Source: Pycnococcus provasolii
Lineage: Eukaryota; Chlorophyta; Pseudoscourfieldiophyceae; Pseudoscourfieldiales; Pycnococcaceae
Length of the DNA stretch: 64,000 nucleotides
NCBI GenBank assembly: GCA_938743325.2
Contig: OW568903.1
Location: 62,001-126,000, forward strand
Direction of reading: 5' to 3'
Positions 48,396 to 58,710 of this stretch are shown piece by piece. The notes below the pieces were generated by a model that worked only from the letters and a program-made list of their open reading frames with translations, was not told the origin of the DNA and searched no databases. The stretch's first letter is position 1; each line of letters starts with the position of its first letter. The position numbers were made by a program, and so were the translations under genes.

Positions 48396-50198
48396 ATTTA
48401 TTACTCACTCGATATTATATTCGCGCTTAGAGAGTGAGTGATACTTTCTTTCTAAAAGTATGAAGTATGAAGTATGAAGTTGAGTTCTTCCTCTCAGAGT
48501 GTTGACTCAACTTGTAAGCTTGTGTTCTTATATCCGCCGACCAGCCGGGACGACGCTAAAGAAGAGCTGTTAACACACAAACTCGTTAACCTCGTCAAGC
48601 TAACAAGCTAACAAGCTAACAAGCCTCTGAACTAATATTAGAATCCGATTCCACTCCGAGCGAGCGAGCCGAGGAGATGAGACGAGAGAAATGTGGATTT
48701 ACAAGATTCTCAAGCAAAGGTTGTAAACAAGTTGCTGTGCAAGGGTAGGAACCCAATAATGTCGGAATGAATATTCGGCGATGATGATCGAAGGGCTGGG
48801 CCACTCCGAATCTCGAGGGGCAATGGGGCCAACTTGACGCGATTCGCCCGACGAAGCCTTCTGGTGAGCGTCTGGGCGTCGGAGCGTCTGGGCCTCGCGA
48901 GCGCGTTCGTGCGCTTCCTGAGACGTTCGGTGAGTGAGAGCTTGCTTCACCACCGCTGAAAATCAGCCAAAAAAAATTGCCAAAAAAAATTCTCAAAAAA
49001 AAATTCCTGAAAAAATTTGCCAGAAAACATTTTGCGGAAAATTTGCGGAAAATTTTGCCAAAATTTGCAAGAAAAAATTTGCCAGAAACCTTTCGCCCAA
49101 AACGTTTTTCAGGGCCCTTTCCATGTGGAATTCTCCCTTCTTATTCGGAGTTTCCATGTGAAGATTTCCATGTGACAATACATGTGTTCTTCGGAGCGAT
49201 TTCCTATTGCGAATTGCGCCAATTACAGTATTTAGGTACGACGAAAACGGCGAATCACACGCGCAAGGAGAAATCAAGGCACCGAAGAAATCTAAGTAAT
49301 TATTATGGTGATATCTCAACCCGCCAATTGGTATCAAGAAAAAAAAATCATAACCTTTTTCCAGGGAAAAAAAATAATTAAAAAAAACAACGTAACGACG
49401 GCAAGACAACGGGTCCAGTTAACCAGCTGGGAGGGAGTGGTCCTCCCTGCAGAATCAGCGACATCGAGTGGCCACCACCACCGAACTAAAGATTTCGATG
49501 TTCAAGAGGCAAAAGGCATGCATTCCGTGATGTCAATCAATAGCCACTGATGCCAACGTTGACAACAATATCAACGTTGACGGTCTTAAGACGTGATGTC
49601 AATCAATTGGCAGGTTCCTTCCGTTGAGAGACTACCTATACCAGATCAAGTCCAGGAAATAGGGAAGGGAGGAGAGCTAACCCTAGCCCTAACCCTAACC
49701 CTAGAAACCCGAACCCTTCCGATCCTCCCTCCACACCTCCAGCAGGTGCCGATGACAAGCGTCGTGACAAGCGTCGTGACAAGCAACGTCCGGACGTGAC
49801 TTGAGCGTCGTGGGTGACAAGCGTCTCGAGAGATGTCGAGGCTCAAGACTCGAGAAGCTCAAGGGCGTGACGCAAGCAACAACAAGCAGTTTCAAGACGC
49901 ATAAGCAACCAAAACAAAAATGCATTTAAGACGCGCGCGCACGCATGTGCACGCACGCGAGGGATTGTGTATGGTTAGCTTGTGAACTTAATTTAAGCAC
50001 GCATGACGCAGTAGTTGTACTTTATGAAGTAAGTCGTCGTTTGGAAAAAAAGAATCGTGAATGCAAAGATCGTCCTGAGCTGTTGGTTCTTCTCTTTCAT
50101 TCTGGAACAAGGAATTCGTTCCACACAAACAAAAACATGTATCTACTTACAAATCTATCTTACAAAAATATTTCAAGGCTCATGAAGATGAAAGATAT
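48396..50198. other. Intergenic region of 1.8 kb, mostly low complexity
   Basis: 48396-48640 is the 5' flank of the CBM20 gene, with ATATAAGAACAC-like sequence on the minus strand and tandem AAGTATGAAGT. 48960-49100 holds AAAAAATTTGCC/AAAAAATTCTC short repeats. 49678-49703 is a telomere-type CCCTAACCCTAACCC tract. ACAAGCGTCGTG occurs twice at about 49750-49785. No gene is supported. Confidence 0.5.
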
Positions 50199-51443
50199 CT
50201 ATTGAAGAATCTCAATCTTCGGCGCGTCGTCGCTGCCGTCGCCGTCGCCGTCGCCGTCGCCGGAGACGTCATCAGCAGAGGACGGCGTATTATCTGATTC
50301 CTCTGCGACATCAACACCGCCGCCGACGCCGCCACCACCACCACCTCCTCCTCCTCCACCGCACTTGTTCTCGCCTCGTGTACCCTCGCATAGATTGCGG
50401 CTAAGCAAATCGTCCTCAGCAGTTGACGACGACTCATCCTCACCATCACGGTCGCTGTCCTCCCCGACGATGGCGAGCTCCATCTTCCGCTTGTCTTCGA
50501 TCGTGAACATGGGAGCAGGCTTCCACTCTCCTGCCGGCGTAACAGCGGCAGCGGTTGAGCTTGACGAAGTCACCGTGCCTCTGCCGTTTCCGCGGAAACC
50601 TTTTCGATTGCGCCGCCGCACGTTGTGAGGGAGCGCCGCGGCAACCTCCGCCGCCCTCGCCATCGCGCTCTGCACGATTTCCGAAACGTAGCCGCCTGTC
50701 GGCGCGGCAACGCTGATGTCCACGACTGTCGGCCCACCGAGACGTGTGCCGATCCACAGATCCGCACTCGACGTGTTCAAGTAGTCTTCGGCGGGCCACT
50801 CGACGACCGCGACGACGTCGTCCATGTTGTTGTTGATGGTCGGGTCTTTAATGCCGTATCCTGCCACCGCCATCGTGCCGCCTGCCCCGCTGCCACTCTG
50901 CGAGCGCGCGACGTGGTCGCGCACGTACGCCTCTGTGAACGACTTCCCGAGCTGCTGCTCGACGCTTTGCACCCTTGCGCCTAGCGTTCGAAAGTCCGCC
51001 TTTGTTCTCTTGGGTACGCGCGGGTGTTTGCGCGTACTGCGTTCGCTCGAATCTGTCTCGCCGTCTTCGGCGGTGCCGTCTGCCGCCGATGATGAGGCCG
51101 ACGCCGACGACGCCGACGACCTTCTTTCCCACGCCGAGCTCGAGCGCGAGCCTGACGACCTCGACCTGCGGTGTGCGGCGGCCGCGGCGGCTCTCTTGAA
51201 CTTGTTGTACACGTTCCTCGCCTGCTCCATATCTCTGAGGACTTGTCTTGTGACTCCGATGGTCAAGACGAGCACGACGAGCGACACGAGCAGGATCCTC
51301 ACTTTCGCCCACGTCCATTTGCGCGGCTCAACCGAGATGACGTGCTGCATGACCACCTTGCAAGTGTCGAGGAATCTGGCATGGTGTTGATTCCTCCGCG
51401 AGAGCGCATCCGCCTGCCTGTTGAGCGCGTGCAGGTTACGCAT
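50199..51443 (-). CDS. Unknown single-pass membrane protein
   Basis: 414 residues from the ATG at 51443; the frame runs 11 codons further upstream but only from GTG. I recognise no family. Residues 1-45 are polar and helical. Residues 48-66 (VRILLVSLVVLVLTIGV) are one clear transmembrane helix. RQVLRDMEQARNVYNKFKR and a long Ser/Arg/Ala-rich stretch come next. A folded-looking part at about 190-290 contains DDVVAVVEWPAEDYLNTS and GGPTVVDISVAAPTGGYV, with a potential beta-rich fold. The C-terminus is acidic and Gly-rich, ending in a DGDGDGDGSDD tract. The basic stretch after the helix suggests it faces the cytosol or stroma. A missed upstream exon cannot be excluded. Confidence 0.6.
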   Translation of the reverse strand: MRNLHALNRQADALSRRNQHHARFLDTCKVVMQHVISVEPRKWTWAKVRILLVSLVVLVLTIGVTRQVLRDMEQARNVYNKFKRAAAAAAHRRSRSSGSRSSSAWERRSSASSASASSSAADGTAEDGETDSSERSTRKHPRVPKRTKADFRTLGARVQSVEQQLGKSFTEAYVRDHVARSQSGSGAGGTMAVAGYGIKDPTINNNMDDVVAVVEWPAEDYLNTSSADLWIGTRLGGPTVVDISVAAPTGGYVSEIVQSAMARAAEVAAALPHNVRRRNRKGFRGNGRGTVTSSSSTAAAVTPAGEWKPAPMFTIEDKRKMELAIVGEDSDRDGEDESSSTAEDDLLSRNLCEGTRGENKCGGGGGGGGGGGVGGGVDVAEESDNTPSSADDVSGDGDGDGDGSDDAPKIEILQ

Positions 51444-51740
51444 CGCCGGCGGATAAAATAAACACACCAAACCCACAACAAGAAGATGATTTGAGTCGCC
51501 TTAAACTCACGACCCGTCGACGGAGTGCAAGACAGAGATATTATTAAATGAGCCTCCTCACAGACAAATAGCACGCTGTTTCTTGTGGAGTGGTGTGAGC
51601 GAGCAAACTCACTATACTAGGGAGAGTCGACTGCCAACACTTACTAGAACTATGAATACACACACACACAAGCACGTGTACACACACACAAACCAACGTT
51701 GCTTATTATCTGATAAGCAACAACGCGTGTACCGTGTTCT

Positions 51741-51783
51741 CTGAGCTGAGCTGAGCTGAGCTGAGCTGAGCTGAGCTGAGCTG
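51741..51783. repeat. GAGCT pentanucleotide microsatellite
   Basis: About eight copies of GAGCT/GCTGA in the 5' flank of the unknown membrane protein. A shorter GAACTGAGCTGAG version lies at promoter copy A. Nearby at 51650-51700 are CA-rich runs. Confidence 0.8.
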
Positions 51784-51840
51784 ACCCAAGTGTGTTTCTT
51801 GCGAATGGCGTCCGATCGCTGCGCCCGAAGAGCAATAGGA

Positions 51841-51939
51841 ACCCTAACCCTAACCCTAACCCTAACCCTAACCCTAACCCTAACCCTAACCCTAACCCTA
51901 ACCCTAATGCCCTAATGCCCTAATGCCCTAATGCCCTAA
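51841..51939. repeat. Interstitial telomere-type tract with derived units
   Basis: Eleven perfect CCCTAA units (51841-51907) run into four copies of the derived octamer TGCCCTAA (to about 51939). This is the longest such tract in the window. The stepwise change from hexamer to octamer suggests local amplification after insertion. It is followed by CCCGCCCTCCTTTTCC repeats and then, from about 52110, by TGGTCAAG repeats. Confidence 0.9.
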
Positions 51940-52119
51940 TTGGCATGCCCTCTTTTTCCTGCCCTCCTTTTCCCGCCCTCCTTTTCCTGCCCTAATTGGC
52001 ACGCCCTCGTTTTCCTGCCCTCCTTTTCCAGTTTTCCTGCCCTTCTTCGTCCGAAGTTCGAACATTCGAAGGGCGAACAAAAGAGGGAGGAAATATGGTA
52101 CATACAGGAATGAATTCCA

Positions 52120-52320
52120 GGCAAGCGAGGTGGGCAAGAAGGGCATGGATGGTCAAGAAGTGCATGGTCAATCGGTGTGGTCAAGTTGGCATAGTGAAGC
52201 GAAGTGGTCAAGTTGGCATGGTCAAGCAGGGCACGGATGGTGACGCGGGTCAAGGAGTGCATGGATAGTGAAGCGAAGTGGTCAAGCAGGGCACGGATGG
52301 TGACGCAATAAGGTGAGGAA
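52120..52320. repeat. GGTCAAG(T/C)-containing short repeats
   Basis: Repeated GGTCAAGTTGGCAT, GGTCAAGCAGGGCACGGATG and GAAGCGAAGTGGTCAAG blocks, each two or more times. The block GTGAAGCGAAGTGGTCAAG occurs at about 52194 and 52269. No coding potential is visible. Confidence 0.7.
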
Positions 52321-52459
52321 TCCAGTCCTCCCAACAGGGTACTCCAAACCCATTCCATTGAAAGCTTTCCATTCCCCTAGGGTAACTCAAACCCATTGGT
52401 CCCATAAAGGTTAAACTGGGAAGGGGAAACCACCTCTCACCCGAACCCGAATCGCTCGC

Positions 52460-52499
52460 TAACCCTAACCCTAACCCTAACCCTAACCCTAACCCTAAC
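52460..52499. repeat. Interstitial telomere-type tract
   Basis: Six and a half TAACCC units followed by two copies of GCTCGCCGAACCCTAAC-like sequence. It is about 560 bp upstream of the wall-protein ATG. Confidence 0.9.
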
Positions 52500-52710
52500 G
52501 CTCGCCGAACCCTAACGCTCGCCGAACCCTTTCCCGTTGGGGACCCGGCGCCGACGAGCAGGTTCGGAAGGGCATTGATTTGAACCTCCCCCCCGGCCCC
52601 CCCCACACCTGGGGGGCCGCGGCTCTTTCGTCGCCATTCGCAACATCACATCCACAATCGGCTGCACACGCACGCACACGTGTCTTGTCACGTCGGTGAG
52701 GCTCAGTGAC

Positions 52711-52790
52711 TCTCGAGTCTTGTTGAGCCTCCTTACACTCGGGTGTGCTCGCAACGGCTTAAGTAGCCGTGTTCTCGTCTTGTTGGATTA
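52711..52790 (+). repeat. Promoter-associated repeat boxes, set C
   Basis: Contains CGAGTCTTGTTGAG, TTACACTCGGG, GCAACGGCTTAAG and GCCGTGTTCTCGTCTTGTTGG, each recognisable in sets A or B. It lies immediately upstream of promoter copy C. Confidence 0.6.
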
Positions 52791-52801
52791 AGTTGAATAA
52801 G

Positions 52802-52835
52802 TATATTCAGCTCGTGTGTGTATCAGTACTGGGCG
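52802..52835 (+). promoter_or_regulatory. Shared core promoter module, copy C (wall protein)
   Basis: TATATT (52802-52807) is followed by GTGTATCAGTACTGGGCG (52818-52835). The leader, 52836-53055, is close to that of copy A over about 200 bp: GAGACACACTCG, GATACCGTGG, GCTCTCGTTTCGT, repeated TGTGAGC and GTGCGTGAGCTTGCTTG are shared in the same order. Confidence 0.6.
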
Positions 52836-53055
52836 AGCGACAGTCGAGACACATTCGAGACACACTCGAGCTCGGGATACCGTGGCCAGCGTGTTACTTG
52901 CTTTGGCTCTCGTTTCGTGCGTGAGCTGGCTGTGAGCTGTGAGCTGTGAGCCGCGCTGCTTGGCTTGCTTGTGTGCGTGAGCTTGCTTGCTTGCCCGCTC
53001 GGCTGAGACTGAGAGCTCTTAAGAGACGGCTCGTTCGTGTGCGTGGCTCGACAAC

Positions 53056-53317
53056 ATGCTCACAAGGCGATGCTTGCCTTGTCAACGGCCACTTCTTCCT
53101 TCAAGGTTATCTTTCTCGCTATGGTCTCGCTTTATGGTTGTGCTACTTGGCTTGCTGGTTTTACAGAGCGGCTTTATTGGCTTACCGCATTCCTCAGTTC
53201 CTATGCTCGTTTCTGCGGCGTCTCCTGCGGCCTTCTCATCTTCTCAAGAAACAGAGTCAGCCTTCTACGGAATTACGATCCTGCCGCCTCCACCACCACC
53301 ACCTCCTCCACCACCAC

Positions 53318-53348
<31 letters not shown>

Positions 53349-53715
53349 TCCACCGCCGCCGCCGCCTTCGCCACCGCCACCGCCGCCGAGCCCGCCGCCG
53401 CCTCTGCCGACTTGGCCGACGTCGCCACCGCCGCCGTCGCCACCGCCGCCGCCCTCGCCGCCGCCCTCGCCGCCACCGCCGCCGCCGCCTGAACCGCCGT
53501 CGCCGTCGCCGCCGCCAAGCCCGCCGCCATCAAGCATGCCGAGATTCCTTGGCGTCAAGTTCGAAGTCGACGACGAACGGCTCACGGCGAGCATACAAGT
53601 GCTACTCCACAGGCCGGGGTACGTGTCGTACGCGCTCGTCGAAAAGGACGCGTCAAGTGCCACCGTCAAGGCGGACGCGAAACTGCTCACGGAGGGCGGA
53701 TTCTGCGACAACCCG

Positions 53716-53755
<40 letters not shown>

Positions 53756-56700
53756 CGCCGCCACCGTTACCGCCGAGTCCGCCGCCCGCGCCGCCGCCGG
53801 TCGCGACAAGACGCAGGAACCTGCTCACGCACAAAACAGTCGAGCACTGCCCACCACCCACGCCCAATCCGCCGCCACCGCCACCGCCGAACCCCGACAT
53901 CGCGTCAAAGAAAAGAAGGAGGCGGCAACTACTAGGCTGGATGCTACCGGCGTCGTCGGCAAAAGCCAGTGCCGGGAGAACTCTGCTCAATGCGCAGCTG
54001 TGCGTGTGCGCGCCGCCACCCAGAGCGCCATACCCGCCAGATGCGCCTCGCATGGCTGCTCGCAAACGAAGGCGTGCGCGATCACTGCTGCAGGAAAATG
54101 AGTCGTGCCTTTGCCCTTCGCCGCCGCCACCGCCCCTCCCAGTCAGCGCGCGCAGACGCCGAGCTATGCTGCAACTCTCTTGCGCGGCGAACTGCGCATA
54201 CCAGGGCCCGCCACTCTGCCCTTGTCCATCGCCGCCGCCAAGCCCACCGCCGCCTCCTGGGCCGTGCAAATATCCACCACCCCCTCCACCACCACCGAGT
54301 CCGCCACCGCCACCAATCTCGCCAAGCCCGCCGCCTCCGCCGCCCTCGCCGCCACCGCCCTCGCCGCCGCCAAGTCCGCCCCCCGGCACACCGAGCCCGC
54401 CACCGCCACCGTTTCCGCCGTTTCTTCCTCAGTCCAAGGGGCAGTCGTGCTTCTGCCCAAGCCCGCCACCTCCGCCGCCGAGACCGAGTCCGCCGCCACC
54501 TCCTCCACCGCCGCCGTCGCCGTCGCCGCCGCCGTCGCCGACAGCGCCGCCGCCACCACCACCCGCACCATGCAGACCGGCATTGCCACCGCCGTGGCTT
54601 CCTTACGACCCGCTTGCAACGCGACGGAGGCGAGTGCTCGGAGACGCCATCTTCTCCGACTGCTTTCCTCCTCCACCCGCTGGAGCGCCCAGGAGTCCGC
54701 CGCCGCCGTCGCCACCGCCGCCAACCTTCCCGCCGCCTCCATGCACGCCTCTGTTCGTGATCTCACCCGGTGGCTGGAACAATCCGTGGGGTGCGCGCCG
54801 GCTTCTCGACTGCCCACCGCCACCGGCTTCGCCGCCGCCTCCAAGCCCGCCGCCTCCAAGCCCGCCTCCAACATGGCCTGGATCGGGCAGCAGAAGACTG
54901 CTCTCCGCGAAGGATTCGTGCGTTTGCCAGTGCTCGGCAAGCGGCAAGTTTCTTGCAGGAAGCCTCGTGCAAATCGAATCGGCGCTCAGGAGAGCATTCA
55001 GCACGCGTGCGAGGGAGGATGCGTACTACGGCGCAACAAAAGTGGGTGCCCTGCGGCGCAAGATTTTTTACCAGCTCTTCCTGGCATCTGACGACGGCAT
55101 GGGGTCGAGTGGCACGGCAGACATTTCGCTTTACCCTACTGCGGTAGTGGCGAACTTTATGCCACCTCCACAGCCACCGAATCCGCCACCACCGCCGCCG
55201 CCGCCGCCGAGTCCACCTCCAAGTCCACCTCCGCCGCCGCCGCCGCCAAGCCCGCCGCCGTTACCGCCTCCTCCGCCGAGTCCGCCGCCAAGCCCTTGCA
55301 CGGCAACTGGAAACTGCCCACCTCCTCCGCCACGCCCGCCGCCTCCGCCAAGCCCGCCGCCTTTGCCACCTCCCCCCCCTCCCCCGCCTCCTCCCCCGCC
55401 GCCGCCGCCAAGTCCGCCACCGAGCCCGCCGCCGCCGAGCCCGCCGCCGAGCCCGCCGCCGCAACCGCCGCCGCCAAGTCCACCACCTCCACCTCCACCT
55501 CCACCATCACCGCCACCGCCACCTCCGTCTCCACCTCCTCCGCCACCGCCGCCTCCTCCACCTCCGTCTCCCCCTCCTCCCCCTCCATCCCCTCCTCCAC
55601 CGAGTCCGCCGCCGCCGCCGCCGAGCCCGCCACCCAAAGAGTCGCCGTCGCCTTTGGGGGCGCTCGATCCAACGGGCACTTCAGGACCATACCCATTCGT
55701 TGGCGTCATCGCTTCTTTGTTCGTCATATCAGTCCTCGCTGTACTTGTGATTCGTCGTCGACGCCACTCTGCACGCGTGCATGACGAGACGAAAGACGCG
55801 AAGGGTGGAGGTTATGATAAGGGCGACGAGGCACTTCGCTTGCGTGTGGCCGAACTCGAGGCGAAGCTGATGCGAGTGTCTCAGGAGAAGGACAAGGATA
55901 ACAATGGCGGCGCAGACGGCGCATTGGCTGCTGCCATCGCTATTGCGTCTTCCCCTGCAAAGGAGGACGAGGAGGAGGACGTCACTGATGGTGAGCAGGT
56001 AGATATGATTGTCGACGAGCTGCTTTCGGAAGTTGTGAACGAAACGACGGCAATCATCCCGCAGCCCTCCCTGGCCACGGAGAACAACGAGTCCGTGGAC
56101 AATGAACAGGCGCCGCCCGCCGAGTCCGAGGGTCGCGCTAGTATGTACGCCACCCCAGACTCCGCTACGAAGGAGCCAATCACAGCGGAGGAGTACGAGG
56201 CTGAGCTTGAGGCTGCTCGGCGGCAAATGGAGGAAGAACGTCTGCGTATGGAGGCGGAGCGCAAGCAGCTACGCGAACTTATCGAGCGTGAACGTTTACG
56301 CATGGAACAAGACGACGTCAAGGCTGCAGAGGAGAAAGCGAAGAGCCCGGATCACACACCCAGAAGCGCTGAGAAGAACATTCCCTCATTCGCGGCACCG
56401 CCGGAGCACTTCATGGGAGTTGACGACAGCATTGACATGTCCAAGCTCCCACGCGCCGACCCAGAACCAGCAAATCTGGATGCGATGGTGAGTGACGTGC
56501 TCGGCTTTGCGTCCGGATTTAAACCAACTGCGCAGCCGCCGCAACCACCGCCTTCAGCAGATGAAGACTCGGCTCCTTTGGATCCTCACCTGATGTCCCT
56601 TCCGACGGATGATGAGCTCACGCCAATGAGGGCACCGCCTTCTCGTCCCGACTCCGCGTCGATGCTGTCATGGAGGAATCATGATCGACCGCCATCTCCT

Positions 56701-58053
56701 CTCGACGCGTCTCTCATGTCCCTGCCTGGCGAGGAGGAAGGAAAGCTGGACATGCCGTCGCCAAATCAAGTTAGGCGGCGTCCACAGTCCGCCGCAGCAC
56801 GTTCTGTCGCGACCTCGTCACGACCCTCGAGTGCTGCGCATTCCATTCTCACGGACGACGACGCGGCAGATCTTGCGAGCGAATCGAGCTTTGGGGAAGC
56901 GACTGCCACATCGCCGGCGCGTCCTTCCTCTGCGATTTCCAAGACATCGGAGGGTGTCGCAAGCGAGTTAACGTTGACCCGCACCACATCTCCTACACGA
57001 CCGTCCTCTGCACTTGCAGCCGTCCCCGAATCTTCGGTTCTTCGAACGTCCACTTCAGCATGGGGCACGCCGCCTAAGGTGAAGTCGCCCGAAGAACTGG
57101 AGGCGGAGGCAAGGCGAGAAGAAGAGAGACGGCAAAAGGAAGAAGAGAAGCGGCTAAGGGAGCAGGAGGAGAAGCGGCGAAGGGAGCAGGAAGAAGAGGA
57201 GGAGCGAAAGCGGGAGGAGGCGGCTGCCGCCGCAGCAGAGTATGCAAGTCAGGCTGCCGCCGCCGCGTCGAATCGCATCGATGAGGAGCTGACGCGCTAC
57301 AGATCGCGTCTCCGCAACCTCCGCCCGTCGACAGCCGCAGCTTCGTCAGCCGCGGCGACGAGCGGCGATGCCGATGCCGTCGACGGCGATCTTGGCCTTG
57401 CCCGGCAGCGCCTGTTCGGTGGGCGCTCCGCGGACACCACCGGCGAATCAGCACTGCGTTCGCGCGTCGCTCGCATCAGGGATGGTGCGTCGACATCATC
57501 TTCGCCGAGGCGTCCAGCTACCACCTCAACCACCGTCGCCGCGCCACCACCAAACACGTCGACGTGGGCGTCAAGCGCGGCGGCGAAAGAGCTTGCAGAG
57601 ATGCGACGAAAGCTCGTCCAGCCAGAAGGACCGGCTGGCTACAGCGGCGAGATTATGAGCACGCATGCCCCGTCCGTTGTCGAGCCCCATGCCGCGCCCA
57701 ATCCGTCGGAGCGGTTGAGTGCACGACGTGGCGGCAGGCGCGTGATTGGAGGCGTGGAGCTTGACCGGTATGCGACAACTGCTGATGCTGGCGAGCACAC
57801 AAACACCATCACGGCTCCCAGCTCGGCTGTGAGCTCATCTCGCAGCTCCGCCCCGCTCAGTGGGAAGGCGGCGGCTGCATTGCTTCGGCTTGGCATCATG
57901 CCAAGTGCACAAAGTACAGGCGATGCCGCATTACCGACGACGGACAGCCGGAGTCCTCCGGGGTCGCAGCCCGTCAGTCCGCGTGAAGACGAGGAGGGCC
58001 GCGTCGAGTACGTGCCGTCGACGAGGGCGAAAAAATGGCTTCAAACATTGTAA
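53056..58053 (+). CDS. Giant hydroxyproline-rich-type membrane protein
   Basis: 1,665 residues, one exon. A signal sequence (MVVLLGLLVLQSGFIGL, about 27-43) is followed by polyproline (S)PPPP blocks, which dominate to residue about 865 and are the kind hydroxylated and glycosylated in algal walls. Between them lie small folded parts: about 160-220 (FLGVKFEVDDERLTASIQVL) and about 620-690 with several Cys. Seven basic RR..L(L)-type sites occur near residues 251, 290, 340, 368, 525, 582 and 613, most just before a short Cys-containing stretch. A transmembrane helix (about 879-898, VIASLFVISVLAVLVI) is followed by RRRR, so the 765-residue tail is cytosolic. The tail has two charged coiled coils (about 1,045-1,100 and 1,345-1,400) and a motif, LD.(H/S)LMSLP, used twice. 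It could link wall and cytoskeleton. No kinase or pherophorin domain is seen. Confidence 0.75.
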
Positions 58054-58438
58054 CAGAAGAACTATAATACACACATTCATTCAACATTTTATTTGGGAGA
58101 ACTGAGCTCTTGAAAGAGAGAAGTAAGTCTTCCGCCGGCTCAGATGTCGGGTCGGCCCACTGGGCCGGCGACGCCTTTTTTAATTCCACGAATGAATCTG
58201 TTCAATGGAAAAAAAAGGAGGGATTCGCGGCGGGCGGGGAAATACTCCACGTCCACGTGCAAGGATCGTGTCTTCACTGTCTTCGTGACTTAACAGCTTC
58301 GTGACTTAACAGTTAAATGAGAAAGGTAATTGCTTATTAACACTTAAAAAATTAACGTCAAATGTTGAAATTTATGTCATTTATGTCAACTTGGTGTCGA
58401 CTTCTTCTCACTGCGGAGGACAACGCGGTTTCCAAAAG

Positions 58439-58668
58439 GCTGGGTACGCGCTAAAGCCCCCCCTTAAGGCGGCCAAAACCCTAATCGTCCATAGCTCACG
58501 TTGTACCAACCTCCAGTCGGAAAAAACTATCGGAAAAACTCGGGCAACTGTTGCCGGAGTTTTCCCGATATTTCTTTTCTTGATCTGATTGGAAAATAAA
58601 ATCTTCCCCGTAGTAAAAAAAAGTCTGGTCGGGACTTAGGTCGGGGAGGGACCGAATAATAGGTCGGG

Positions 58669-58710
<42 letters not shown>

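Noticed and set aside
53265-55727. Long minus-strand Gly-rich frames
   Set aside because: They are the complement of the polyproline coding blocks of the wall protein, with no signal, domain or start of their own.
53056-58053. Pherophorin or receptor kinase
   Set aside because: Polyproline spacers fit pherophorins, but the Cys-rich pherophorin domains are not visible and the cytosolic tail has no kinase motifs.
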